The position numbers and the translations under genes were made by a program. This document shows positions 10,152-18,276 of a stretch of 64,000 nt of DNA, one piece after another. The stretch's first letter is position 1. Every line of letters starts with the position of its first letter. Origin of the DNA: Pseudonocardia petroleophila (GTDB lineage Bacteria; Actinomycetota; Actinomycetes; Mycobacteriales; Pseudonocardiaceae); contig NZ_CP060131.1 in the NCBI RefSeq assembly GCF_014235185.1, forward strand, positions 1,061,501 to 1,125,500, written 5' to 3'. The notes beneath the pieces were generated by a model. It was given only the letters and a program-made list of their open reading frames with translations, did not search any database and was not told the DNA's origin.

Positions 10152-10304
10152 GCGCGGATGCTCCCAGGTCGGTTGTCAACGTCGATCACGCCTCATCCGG
10201 TCGGCCGTAGCGGCATTCGTAGCCGTGTGTCACGGTGGACCACTCGCCCGTCCGGCCACCGCCGGACCGGGCTCGGCCCGGGGGGCGAGGAGGCAGTGTC
10301 ACGT

Positions 10305-11813
10305 ATGGGCCAGGACGTCGACCGGACCACGTTCAGTCGGCGGGACCGCCAGAACTACCGCGCCAAGGTGCAACGCTGCCTCGACGCGCTGGCCGTGATG
10401 CTGAAGGAACACACCTTCGCCCGTGACGAGCCGATGACCGGCCTCGAGGTGGAGCTCAACCTCGTCGATCACGATCTCGCCCCCTCCGCGTCGGGTGCCG
10501 CCGTGCTCGAGTCCATGGGCGCGAGCGAGTTCCAGTCGGAGCTCGGGCAGTGGAACCTCGAGCTCAACCTGCCCCCGCGGCCGCTACCCGGCGACCACTG
10601 GCGGCGGCTGGAGCGCCAGCTGCTCGACGAGCTCGCCACGGTCCGGGCCAGCGCGCTGGAGCACGGCGCCCAGCTCGCCGTCATCGGCATCCTGCCCACG
10701 CTGGAGCACCGGCACCTCGTCGCCGAGCTGCTCTCGCCCGACAGCCGGTACACGATGCTCAACGAGCAGATGCTGTCCGCGCGCGGCGAGCCGATCCGCC
10801 TCGACATCGCCGGTGACGACCCCTCCGGGCGGCACGACGTCGCGCCCGAGCACCTCGTCGCCGACTTCGACTCGATCGCCCCCGAGGCGGCCTGCACGTC
10901 GATGCAGCTGCACCTGCAGGTCCCGCCCGACTCGTTCGCGGCGTACTGGAACGCGGCGCAGTGCGTCGCGGGCGTGCAGCTGGCCGTCGGGGCCAACTCC
11001 CCGTTCCTGCTCGGCTCGCGGCTGTGGGCGGAGACGCGGATCCCGCTGTTCGAGCAGTCCTGCGACGTGCGCACGCCCGAGCTGCGCAACCAGGGCGTGC
11101 GGCCGCGGGTGTGGTTCGGCGAGCGTTGGATCACCTCGGTGCTCGACCTGTTCGCCGAGAACACCCGCTACTTCCCCGCGCTGATGCCGGTGGCCGAGGA
11201 CAACGACCCGTTCGCGGAGCTGGAGTCGGGCATCGCCCCCGGGCTCGACGAGCTGCGGCTGCACAACGGCACGATCTGGCGCTGGAACCGCCCCGTGTAC
11301 GACATCGCCGACGGCGTCCCGCACCTGCGGGTGGAGAACCGGGTGCTGCCGGCCGGGCCCACGGTCGTCGACATGGTGGCGAACGCACTGTTCTTCTACG
11401 GCCTGCTGCGCGAGCTGGTGGAGGCCGACCGCCCGCTGTGGAGCTCGATGTCGTTCGAGGCGGCCGAGGAGAACTTCACGACGGCGGCGCGGCACGGGCT
11501 CGACGGGCCCCTGTACTGGCCGGGCAACGGCTGGATCCGCCCCGACGAGCTGGTGCTCCGCAAGCTGCTGCCGCAGGCGGCGGCGGGGCTGGCGCGCTGG
11601 GGGGTCACGACCGAGGTGGCCGACCGCTACCTCGGTGTGATCGAGCGGCGGTGCGTGGAGCGGCGGACCGGGGCGTCCTGGCAGCTCGACACCGTCGCCG
11701 CTCTGGAGGCCCGCGGAGCCGACCGCCCGGCCGCGCTGCGCGGGATGCTCGCGCGCTACCTGGAGTCGTCGGCGGCGAACGAGCCGGTGCACGACTGGCC
11801 GGTCCCGGCCTGA
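10305..11813 (+). CDS. GCS2-family glutamate-cysteine ligase-like enzyme
   Basis: A 502-residue ATP-dependent carboxylate-amine ligase of the GCS2 family. Family features include the acidic metal-binding start TGLEVELNLVDHD (about residue 46), QSELGQWNLELNLPP, and CTSMQLHLQVPP in the middle, followed by HLRVENRVLPAGPTVVDMVAN. In actinomycetes, which use mycothiol, the real substrate of such enzymes is often unproven; ergothioneine-pathway EgtA is a related but shorter enzyme. The start is ATG 10305 (GAGGAGG about 11 nt upstream); GTG 10296 is in frame but too close to the ribosome site. Divergent from the methyltransferase gene. Confidence 0.8.
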   Translation: MGQDVDRTTFSRRDRQNYRAKVQRCLDALAVMLKEHTFARDEPMTGLEVELNLVDHDLAPSASGAAVLESMGASEFQSELGQWNLELNLPPRPLPGDHWRRLERQLLDELATVRASALEHGAQLAVIGILPTLEHRHLVAELLSPDSRYTMLNEQMLSARGEPIRLDIAGDDPSGRHDVAPEHLVADFDSIAPEAACTSMQLHLQVPPDSFAAYWNAAQCVAGVQLAVGANSPFLLGSRLWAETRIPLFEQSCDVRTPELRNQGVRPRVWFGERWITSVLDLFAENTRYFPALMPVAEDNDPFAELESGIAPGLDELRLHNGTIWRWNRPVYDIADGVPHLRVENRVLPAGPTVVDMVANALFFYGLLRELVEADRPLWSSMSFEAAEENFTTAARHGLDGPLYWPGNGWIRPDELVLRKLLPQAAAGLARWGVTTEVADRYLGVIERRCVERRTGASWQLDTVAALEARGADRPAALRGMLARYLESSAANEPVHDWPVPA

Positions 11814-12031
11814 CGCCCGTCCGGCGTTAGCGGCCGCACACCCTTTCCCGGAACGCCCACGGGCGCGGCGGCGGGTTCCTAGTGTCCCGTCCGTCCTGAG
11901 CGCGGCCCGCCCGGCCGCCGCGAGTCCCGTCCGTCCCCGTGGCCGCCCCGTCGGAGCGTCCCGGGTGCCGCACGCCCGTTCCCCGGGGGAACCATGCCCA
12001 CCCGCCCCGCCCGCCGACCCGGCCCGCCGCG
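11814..12031. other. intergenic region before the wall-hydrolase operon (218 bp)
   Basis: No gene recognised. It should contain the promoter of the five-gene operon starting near 12032, but I could not identify a convincing -10/-35 pair or operator. Confidence 0.3.
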
Positions 12032-12883
12032 GTGACGGCCGTGTCCCGCTTCCGGATCTTCGGACGCTCCACCCCCGGACCGCCGCCGTACCCGTCGCCG
12101 CCGTACCCCGGGCCGCAGCCCTCGCCGCCGTACCCGGGTCCGTCGCCCGGTGCCCGGTCGTCTCCGGGGTCCCGGCCGGCCGGGACCTCCGCGTGGCCGT
12201 CCGTGGGCCCTCCCCCGGCGACCGGGCCGGGGCGCGGCGCGACGGCGGCCCCGTCCGGAGGTCCGCAGGAGGCCCGGGGCCCCTACGACGACCCGCCCAC
12301 CGACCCGTTCGGCTTCCCCCCGGTCCCCGCGCCCGCCGCACCCCGACCCGACGCGGCCGAGGCCGCGGCCCTCGCGGGCGCGTTCGCGGTCGACTACCTG
12401 TCCTGGGACGAGGACGACCCGGCCCGCCGCGGCCGCGTCCTGCGCGACTACCTCCCGACGCCGGGGCGCGACCCGGCCCGGCTGGGCTGGTCCGGGTCGG
12501 GGCGCCAGCGCGCGGAGTTCGCGCTGCCCGGGCTGGTGCGCGCCGACGGGGAGGGGCGGGTGCTCGTCGACGTGCGGGTGCGGGTCACCCCGTACCGCGC
12601 GGTGGGCGAGCACGGCCCCGACCCGGGCCCCGACCCGGAGCCCGAGGTCGCGGGCATCCCGGCCGTGGCGCCCGCCCCGACCGGGCGCGGCTGGCGCAGC
12701 CTCGCGTCGTCGTGGATCCGGATCAGCGTGCCGGTGGTCGCCGAGGGCGGGCGGCTCGTCGTCGACGCCTGGGAGGAGACGCTCGGTGAGGAGCCTGCTC
12801 CCGCTCCCCCCGCACCCCGCACCTCCGACGACCCGTCCCTCGCCGACGACGACCCGCTCGCCGCACCGGGGAGCGCGTGGTGA
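12032..12883 (+). CDS. proline-rich protein with TcpC/NTF2-like domain (tentative)
   Basis: About 283 residues. The N-terminal 90 residues are low-complexity Pro/Tyr/Gly (PPPYPSPPYPGP repeats). The folded part begins at AAALAGAFAVDYLSWDEDDP and continues with a basic 'RRGRVLRDYLP', then two strand-rich segments (RVLVDVRVRVTPYRA; WIRISVPVVAEGGRLVV). This order resembles the NTF2-like TcpC fold of conjugation channels in Gram-positive elements; I infer this from pattern only. The start is uncertain: GTG 12032 or GTG 12041, neither with a good ribosome site. First gene of an operon; its stop overlaps the next start. No clear membrane segment is visible in this protein. Confidence 0.5.
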   Translation: MTAVSRFRIFGRSTPGPPPYPSPPYPGPQPSPPYPGPSPGARSSPGSRPAGTSAWPSVGPPPATGPGRGATAAPSGGPQEARGPYDDPPTDPFGFPPVPAPAAPRPDAAEAAALAGAFAVDYLSWDEDDPARRGRVLRDYLPTPGRDPARLGWSGSGRQRAEFALPGLVRADGEGRVLVDVRVRVTPYRAVGEHGPDPGPDPEPEVAGIPAVAPAPTGRGWRSLASSWIRISVPVVAEGGRLVVDAWEETLGEEPAPAPPAPRTSDDPSLADDDPLAAPGSAW

Positions 12884-13728
12884 GGGCGCCGGTGGTCGCG
12901 GGGGTCGCGCCCGGGGTCGGCACGAGCACGCTCACCGCCGCCCTGCACGGCGTCGACGGCGGCGTGGTGGGCCGCGGCGGCCGGGTCGACGTGCTGGTCT
13001 GCCGGGCCGACTCGCTCGGCGCCGCCGCCGCTGTCGGGGCGCCGGTGCTGGCGGTCGTCGCCGACCGGGAGCCCCCGCTCGACCGGTTCGCCGGGCGGTT
13101 CGGCGCGGTCGTCACCGTGCCCCGCATCGCGGGCTGGACCGGGTCCGGCGTGCCGGAGGTCGCCGGACTGCTCGCCGTCGCCCCGGCCCACCGGCCGGCC
13201 CGGCTGCGGCCCTACGTCGACGCCCTCCTGGCGATCGTCGACGCGCTCGTCGGCTCGGGCGCCCTCGGACCTCCCGCCCGCTCCGCCGTCGAGGGCCGCC
13301 GGACGACCCCGTCCGGCCCGGTGGCCCCCGTCGCCCCCGGGCTCGGATCCGCGGTCGGGTCGGCCCCGGGGACCTCGTCCGGGTCCGCCGCGGGGCGTGC
13401 CGTCGTCCCCCGCGCCGTCCTGGCGGGTCCGCCGGTCCCGGTCGGCGGCGCAGCGGTCCGCCGGCCGACCCCCGTCGTGCCCGTCGCGACGGGACGGGCC
13501 CCGTGGACGCCCCCGGTCGTGTCCGGCACACCCGTTCCGGCCGTCGCCGGAGCGACCCGGATCGTGGCCGCCGCCGCAGGCCCGGTCGCGCGGGCGGAAC
13601 CGGTCCGGGTCGGCGAGCGACCGCTGTGGCGGGGGCTGCAGGCGGTGGAGCCGGTGCGGGCGACGGGACCCGGGAGCGCCACCCGGGATCTCGACGACGA
13701 CGCGCTCGACGCGATGCGGGCCGGGTGA
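12880..13728 (+). CDS. hypothetical protein with lysine-less P-loop-like N-terminus
   Basis: About 282 residues, not recognised as a named family. The first 40 residues read like the start of a MinD/ParA-type nucleotide-binding protein (VVAGVAPGVGTSTLTAALHG), but the P-loop lysine is replaced by Thr (GVGTST). Two more segments (VDVLVCRADSLGAAAA and GAPVLAVVADREP) fit alternating beta-alpha structure. From about residue 125 it becomes a long Pro/Val/Ala-rich linker. GTG 12880 overlaps the upstream stop (translational coupling). I infer a non-hydrolysing P-loop scaffold or partner protein of this operon; the function is unknown. Confidence 0.55.
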   Translation: MRAPVVAGVAPGVGTSTLTAALHGVDGGVVGRGGRVDVLVCRADSLGAAAAVGAPVLAVVADREPPLDRFAGRFGAVVTVPRIAGWTGSGVPEVAGLLAVAPAHRPARLRPYVDALLAIVDALVGSGALGPPARSAVEGRRTTPSGPVAPVAPGLGSAVGSAPGTSSGSAAGRAVVPRAVLAGPPVPVGGAAVRRPTPVVPVATGRAPWTPPVVSGTPVPAVAGATRIVAAAAGPVARAEPVRVGERPLWRGLQAVEPVRATGPGSATRDLDDDALDAMRAG

Positions 13729-13731
13729 CCG

Positions 13732-14874
13732 GTGTCCCCGTCGGCTCTCCTGCACCGGCCCCTCGCGGTGGCCGTGACGGCGCTGGTCGGCCTGCTGCTG
13801 GGCGCCGCCCCGGCCCGGGAGCAGGCCGACCCGGTGCCCGGCGTCGACGCCGCCGCCGTGCCGGACGCGGCCCGCGAGTGGCTGCCGCTGATCGGTGACC
13901 TCACGGCCACCGGCTGCCCCGAGCTGCCGCCGGTGTGGGTCGTGGCCCAGGTGCAGGTGGAGTCGGGCTGGGACGCCTCGCTCGTCGCCGACGCCCCGGG
14001 CGGTCCCGCCGGGCTCTACCAGTTCGACCAGGACAACTGGATCGCCGCGGGCGGCGCGGCCTGGGCGACGGACCCCCCGACGTCCGCCGACGACGTCACC
14101 GACGTCGAGGCCCACCTGCGCGTGGCGGTGCCGTGGATCTGCACGAACCTGCGCGCGGTGGCCCGGCACCTGGAGGACACGGGCAAGTCCGCCGACCCGC
14201 TCGACGCGATGCTGGTCTGCCACCTGGCCGGGTGCGGGCGGGTGGCGGGCAGCGCCACGGGCGTCCCGGTGGCGGGCGAGGCGAACTGCGGGGAGCGCTG
14301 CGCCGACGTCGTCCGCCGCTACATCGACGCCGTGCACGCCGAGGTCGACCGCTTCTCCGGCGCACCGGCCGGGCCCGACCCCGAGGCCCCGGCGGAGGTC
14401 GACCCGGCGGTCCCGGAGCCGTGGACCGGGGGCGCCACGGGGTGCGACAGGACCGACCCCACCGGCGACGGCTGCCTGACCGGGGCCGCGCTGCACGGGC
14501 TGGAGGCGGCGTCGGCGGCGTTCGGCGGCTGGTCCGGCGGTCCCGTGATCCGCAGCGCGGGCTGCTGGGACGCGCACGCCTGGAACCCGCGCAGCGACCA
14601 CCCCCGCGGCCGGGCCTGCGACCTGTTCCCCGGCACGCCCGGCGCGTTCGCCGAGGGCGCGGAGCTCGAGGCGGGCTGGCGGGTCGCCGACTGGTTCCGC
14701 GCCCACGCCGAGCCGCTGGCCGTGAAGTACCTCATCTGGCAGGGCCGCTACTGGGACCCGGGCGTCGCCGACGAGGACGGCTGGGGCCGTCGCTACACCG
14801 GCGGCGGGGTCTACGACACCCGCGACGCCACCGGTGGCCACTTCGACCACGTCCACGTCAGCTTCCGGGAGTGA
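13732..14874 (+). CDS. secreted lytic transglycosylase-like/M15-like wall protein
   Basis: A 380-residue protein with an N-terminal signal or anchor segment (LAVAVTALVGLLLGAAPA). Residues about 50-200 form a lysozyme-like/transglycosylase domain (VVAQVQVESGWDASLVAD with the catalytic Glu candidate; GPAGLYQFDQDNW). After a Pro/Glu linker, residues about 230-380 form an ARB-07466/VanY-like domain with the metal-site-type motifs SDHPRGRACDLFPG and HFDHVHVSF. Conjugation clusters in actinomycetes usually carry such bifunctional peptidoglycan enzymes to open the wall. The start is GTG 13732. Its stop overlaps the GTG of the next gene. Confidence 0.72.
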   Translation: MSPSALLHRPLAVAVTALVGLLLGAAPAREQADPVPGVDAAAVPDAAREWLPLIGDLTATGCPELPPVWVVAQVQVESGWDASLVADAPGGPAGLYQFDQDNWIAAGGAAWATDPPTSADDVTDVEAHLRVAVPWICTNLRAVARHLEDTGKSADPLDAMLVCHLAGCGRVAGSATGVPVAGEANCGERCADVVRRYIDAVHAEVDRFSGAPAGPDPEAPAEVDPAVPEPWTGGATGCDRTDPTGDGCLTGAALHGLEAASAAFGGWSGGPVIRSAGCWDAHAWNPRSDHPRGRACDLFPGTPGAFAEGAELEAGWRVADWFRAHAEPLAVKYLIWQGRYWDPGVADEDGWGRRYTGGGVYDTRDATGGHFDHVHVSFRE

Positions 14875-15470
14875 GCACCGTGTCCCGACTCCGCCTCCCC
14901 CTCCTCGCCGCGACGGCGGCCGTGCTGGTGACGCTCGGGTCCCTGCTGCTCACGGGCGGCGGCGCGGTCGGGCCCAGCGGCGGTGACCCGGTGCCGGGCC
15001 CGGTCGTCGACGGCGAGGACCGGGCCGCGCTCGACGCCGCCCCCGTCCTGCGCGGCGCGGAGGCTCCGTCTCCGGACCCGGGCGTCACGCTCACCGACCC
15101 GGAGGCGGTGGTCCGGGCGTACCTGCAGGCCGCTCACGGGGCCCGGCCGGAGGACGGTGGCCGCACCCACCTGCGGGCCGCGCCGTACGCGGTGCCGGGC
15201 ACGGCCGCCGCCGCGGTCGGGGTGCTGGTCGTCGACCCGCCGCCGCCGGGCAGCGAGCGCACGGCCACCGTCCGTCGTCTCGACCTCGTGGCCGCCGACC
15301 GCGCCGACCGCCGCCGCGGCTACCTCGCGGCGGTCGAGACCCGCACCGCGCCCGGAGGCGGGACCGCGGTGCTCACCAGCAGCGTCGTCGTCGCCCGGCA
15401 GCCCGACGGCCGCTGGCTGGTGGCCGCGGAGACCCCCGAGAACCCCGACCTCCCGGCCGGGGAGGACTGA
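14871..15470 (+). CDS. membrane-anchored NTF2-like protein (conjugal-transfer type, tentative)
   Basis: 199 residues with one N-terminal transmembrane segment (LPLLAATAAVLVTLGSLLL) and a periplasmic-type C-terminal domain. EAVVRAYLQAAHGARPEDGG, then strands ending in RQPDGRWLVAAETPEN, fit a small NTF2-like fold as found in accessory proteins of Gram-positive secretion/conjugation machines. This is inference. GTG 14871 overlaps the upstream TGA by 4 bp; GTG 14880 is an alternative. It sits between two wall-degrading enzymes in the same operon. Confidence 0.5.
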   Translation: MSTVSRLRLPLLAATAAVLVTLGSLLLTGGGAVGPSGGDPVPGPVVDGEDRAALDAAPVLRGAEAPSPDPGVTLTDPEAVVRAYLQAAHGARPEDGGRTHLRAAPYAVPGTAAAAVGVLVVDPPPPGSERTATVRRLDLVAADRADRRRGYLAAVETRTAPGGGTAVLTSSVVVARQPDGRWLVAAETPENPDLPAGED

Positions 15471-15481
15471 CAGGAGCACCC

Positions 15482-16897
15482 GTGGACCTGGACGAGATCG
15501 AGGACCTGATCCGGCGCTACCTCTCCGCCGGCATCGCGGTGGTGCTCATCCTCATCGCCCCCGGCGGCGGCGAGGAGCCCACCGTCCCACGGACCGACCC
15601 GGCGGTCGTCACCGTCACCCCGTCGGAGCGGGGCGCCGACGACCTCGACGCGCGCGGCCCGGGCCCCGCGTCCGGCGACGAACCCGGCACCACCGCGGAC
15701 GGCGAGGACACCGCGGCCACCGCCGACGAGGACACCGCGGCCGCCGACGACGAGGACGACACAGCGCAGGACGACACAGCGCAGGACGACACAGCGCAGG
15801 ACGACACAGCGCAGGACGACACAGCGCAGGACGACACAGCGCAGGACGACACAGCGCAGGACGACAGCGGGGAGGACCGCACCGGGCAGGACGCCGGCGG
15901 GGAGGACGGCACCGGCCAGGACGGCACCGACGCCGGGCCCGGTGACACCCCGACCCGGGCGACCCCGCCGAGTGGTGGGACACCCCGCCCGACCCCCCCC
16001 CCCCGCGCCGCGGATCCCGACGCCACCGACCGCGACACCACCGGGGCCGACGACGACCCGGGCGACGACGGCGCCGACCCGGACACCGGCGACCGCCCCA
16101 CCCCCGACGCCGACCCCGCCGACCCCGACCCCACCGACGCCGACGCCGACGCCGACGTCACCGACAGCGACCCCACCGACAGCGACCCCACCAGCGCCGA
16201 CCCCACCAGCGCCGGCACCCCCGGCGCCGACCCCACCGCCCCGAGCGCCACCAGCCCCACCGCCGCGGAGGAGCTCGGCTGGGGCACCCCCGTCCAGGAG
16301 GACGACTTCACCGCGGGCCTGTCCCAGTGGGACCTCTACGAGGGGCCCGGCCACGCCGGTCAGGGGATGCGGTCCCCGTCGGCGGCCACCGTCCAGGACG
16401 GCGTCCTCACGCTCACCGGGGACGCGGCCGGCACCACAGCAGGCATGTGCTGGACGCAGGGGCAGCGGTACGGGAGGTGGGAGGGGCGGGTGCGCGCCCC
16501 CGCCTCCGACCCGTCCTACGACGCGCTGCTCCTGCTCTGGCCCGACGACGACGCACCGGGCGGCGGGGAGGTCGACTTCATGGAGATGCAGGACCCCACC
16601 CGCCGCACCACCGACTTCTTCCTCCACCACGGACCCGACGACCGGCAGGTCACCGGCCAGGTGGAGATCGACGCGACGCGGTGGCACACCTGGGCCGTCG
16701 ACTGGGCGCCCGACGCGATCACGGCCTACGTCGACGGCGAGCAGTGGTTCCGCACCACCGACACCGCGACGTTCCCGCCGGGGCCCATGCACCTGTGCGT
16801 CCAGCTCGACTGGTTCCCGCAGGGACCCGAACCGGTCCGCGAGTCGCGCATGCAGGTCGACTGGGTCCGCCGGTACGCGCCGGAACCGGCCCGGTGA
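15482..16897 (+). CDS. GH16-family glycoside hydrolase with long acidic repeat linker
   Basis: 471 residues. A short N-terminal hydrophobic stretch (LSAGIAVVLILIAPG) probably anchors the protein. Residues about 40-260 are an extremely acidic Asp/Thr/Pro linker including seven exact DDTAQ repeats. The C-terminal 210 residues are a GH16 beta-jelly-roll: the catalytic signature GEVDFMEMQ (about residue 362; nucleophile Glu, assisting Asp, acid/base Glu) is intact, followed by HTWAVDWAPDAITAYVDG and the closing strand MQVDWVRRYAP. GH16 enzymes cut beta-glucans or galactans; the substrate is not predictable. AGGAG lies ahead of GTG 15482. Last gene of the operon; a strong terminator follows. Confidence 0.82.
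   Translation: MDLDEIEDLIRRYLSAGIAVVLILIAPGGGEEPTVPRTDPAVVTVTPSERGADDLDARGPGPASGDEPGTTADGEDTAATADEDTAAADDEDDTAQDDTAQDDTAQDDTAQDDTAQDDTAQDDTAQDDSGEDRTGQDAGGEDGTGQDGTDAGPGDTPTRATPPSGGTPRPTPPPRAADPDATDRDTTGADDDPGDDGADPDTGDRPTPDADPADPDPTDADADADVTDSDPTDSDPTSADPTSAGTPGADPTAPSATSPTAAEELGWGTPVQEDDFTAGLSQWDLYEGPGHAGQGMRSPSAATVQDGVLTLTGDAAGTTAGMCWTQGQRYGRWEGRVRAPASDPSYDALLLLWPDDDAPGGGEVDFMEMQDPTRRTTDFFLHHGPDDRQVTGQVEIDATRWHTWAVDWAPDAITAYVDGEQWFRTTDTATFPPGPMHLCVQLDWFPQGPEPVRESRMQVDWVRRYAPEPAR
15755..15859 (+). repeat. seven perfect 15-bp tandem repeats (DDTAQ)
   Basis: Unit GACGACACAGCGCAG, seven identical copies, in frame inside the GH16 gene linker. Identity at the DNA level, including third positions, points to recent slippage expansion. 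The unit count is likely to vary between isolates. Confidence 0.95.
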
Positions 16898-16902
16898 CGC
16901 GG

Positions 16903-16936
16903 ATCGGGGCCCTGGCCGACCGGCCAGGGCCCCGAT
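16903..16936. terminator. perfect 16-bp hairpin after the GH16 operon
   Basis: The arms at 16903-16918 and 16921-16936 are perfectly complementary (ATCGGGGCCCTGGCCG), with only 2 nt between them, just after the GH16 stop and before the end of the convergent MFS gene. A likely bidirectional terminator. Confidence 0.8.
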
Positions 16937-16983
16937 ACCGTTTCCCGAACTGACGCGCCGCTCCCACCACGAAGCGACGTGCA

Positions 16984-17002
16984 TGAGGTTAGCCTAAGCT
17001 TG
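16984..17002. promoter_or_regulatory. iron-box-like (IdeR/DtxR) sequence at the 3' end of an MFS gene
   Basis: TGAGGTTAGCCTAAGCTTG fits the 19-bp IdeR/DtxR palindrome (TTAGGTTAGGCTAACCTAA) at about 14-15 positions, including the whole AGGTTAGsCTAA core. It spans the stop codon of the minus-strand MFS gene, where no promoter is expected. Confidence 0.45.
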
Positions 17003-18257
17003 GTTCCGGTCGCAAGAGGGATCTCGGACCGCCCGCCCTGCGCACCAGCACCAGCGTCACGACCAGCACCGACACCACCGTGACGATCCCGCCCAGCACG
17101 AGCGGCGACCGGCCGCCCCAGCTCTCGGCGAGCATCCCCAGCAGCGGGGCCCCGACGGGCGTGCCGCCGAGGAACAGCAGGATGTAGAGCCCCATGACGC
17201 GCCCGCGCATCGCCGGCTCCACCGACAGCTGCACCGCCGAGTTCGCCGCGGTGGTGAACGTCAGCGCCGCGAACCCGAGCGGCACCATCACGATCCCCGT
17301 GAGCAGGTAGGTGGGCATCAGCCCGGCGAGCGCGACGAGCACCCCGAACGCCAGCGCCGCACCGACGACCAGCCGCAGCCGCGGGCGCCGCATCCGCCGC
17401 GCCGCGAGCACCGCGCCGGCCACCGACCCGACGGCGAGCAGCGTCGTCAGCAGGCCGTACGCGTCGGCACCGAGGCCGAACACGTTGCGGGCCAGCAGCG
17501 CGAGCGTCAGGTAGAAGTTGATGCCGAAGGTCGAGACGAGGAAGACCAACACCAGCACGGCGACGAGGTCGGGCCGCCCGCGCACGTAGCGCAGCCCCGC
17601 GCGGAGCTGGCCGGGCGCGCGCGGCACGGGGGTCACCCGGTGCAGGCGCGCGGGGTCCATGAGCGCGAGCCCGGTGATCACCGCCGCGAAGCTGACCGCG
17701 TTGATGAGGAACACCCAGCCGGTGCCGGTCACCGCGATGAGCACGCCCGCGATCGACGGGCCGACGATCCGCGCCAGGTTGAACGTCAGCGAGTTGAGGG
17801 CGACGGCGTTGCCGAGCTGCGCGTCGCCGACGAGCTCGGGGACGAACGACTGGCGCACCGGCACGTCGAGCGCGGAGAAGCAGCCGAGCAGCAGGCAGAA
17901 CAGGTAGACGTGCCACAGCTCGACGACGCCCGTGACCACGGCGGAGCCCAGCACGAGTGCGCACAGCCCCATCCCCGCCTGCAGCACCACGAGCGCGCGC
18001 CGCTTGTCGACGCGGTCGGCGAGCACCCCGCCCCACAGCGAGAGCAGGAGCGTGGGGGTGAACTGGAGCGCCGCGGCGATCCCGAGCGCGGTGGCGCTGC
18101 CGCCGGACAGGTCGAGGACCAGCCAGTCCTGGGCCACCCGCTGCATCCACGTCCCGGCGAGGGAGACGATCTGACCCGAGGCGTAGAGCCGGTAGTTGCG
18201 GACCTTCAGCGACGCGAACGTGGACCGTCCGGCGGGAGCATCGAGGGTGGCGGTCAC
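16989..18257 (-). CDS. MFS transporter, EntS/MFS_3-like
   Basis: A 422-residue, 12-helix major facilitator of the MFS_3 type, similar in layout to the first MFS protein of the window: FASLKVRNYRLYASGQIVSLAGTWMQ is the typical N-terminus of these exporters, followed by LWGGVLADRVDKRRALV (motif A) and LDVPVRQSFVPELVG. The substrate is unknown; siderophore or drug export is a family-level guess. GTG 18257 is only 19 bp after the purine-permease stop, yet there is no ribosome site; instead TAAGCT lies 7 nt upstream, so it probably has its own leaderless promoter. An iron-box-like site overlaps its stop codon. Confidence 0.8.
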   Translation of the reverse strand: MTATLDAPAGRSTFASLKVRNYRLYASGQIVSLAGTWMQRVAQDWLVLDLSGGSATALGIAAALQFTPTLLLSLWGGVLADRVDKRRALVVLQAGMGLCALVLGSAVVTGVVELWHVYLFCLLLGCFSALDVPVRQSFVPELVGDAQLGNAVALNSLTFNLARIVGPSIAGVLIAVTGTGWVFLINAVSFAAVITGLALMDPARLHRVTPVPRAPGQLRAGLRYVRGRPDLVAVLVLVFLVSTFGINFYLTLALLARNVFGLGADAYGLLTTLLAVGSVAGAVLAARRMRRPRLRLVVGAALAFGVLVALAGLMPTYLLTGIVMVPLGFAALTFTTAANSAVQLSVEPAMRGRVMGLYILLFLGGTPVGAPLLGMLAESWGGRSPLVLGGIVTVVSVLVVTLVLVRRAGGPRSLLRPEPSLG

Positions 18258-18273
18258 TGTATTTAGCTTACAA
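18258..18273 (-). promoter_or_regulatory. leaderless promoter -10 and TGTA-N7-TACA element of MFS gene
   Basis: On the minus strand TAAGCT (18265-18270) ends 7 nt before the GTG. The same 19-bp gap holds TGTA-N7-TACA, a symmetrical sequence that could be an operator. Confidence 0.45.
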
Positions 18274-18276
18274 CAA

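Noticed and set aside
13397..13777. Long alternative frames inside the 12-17 kb operon
   Set aside because: GC-rich DNA gives long shadow frames on all strands; the chosen frames have coupled starts and motifs.
15755..15859. Seven direct repeats suggesting a CRISPR or iteron array
   Set aside because: Repeats are adjacent, exactly a multiple of three, in the GH16 reading frame; no spacers.
15517..16311. Minus-strand Ser/Val-repeat reading frame opposite GH16
   Set aside because: It mirrors the acidic repeats of the true gene and has no ribosome site or motif.
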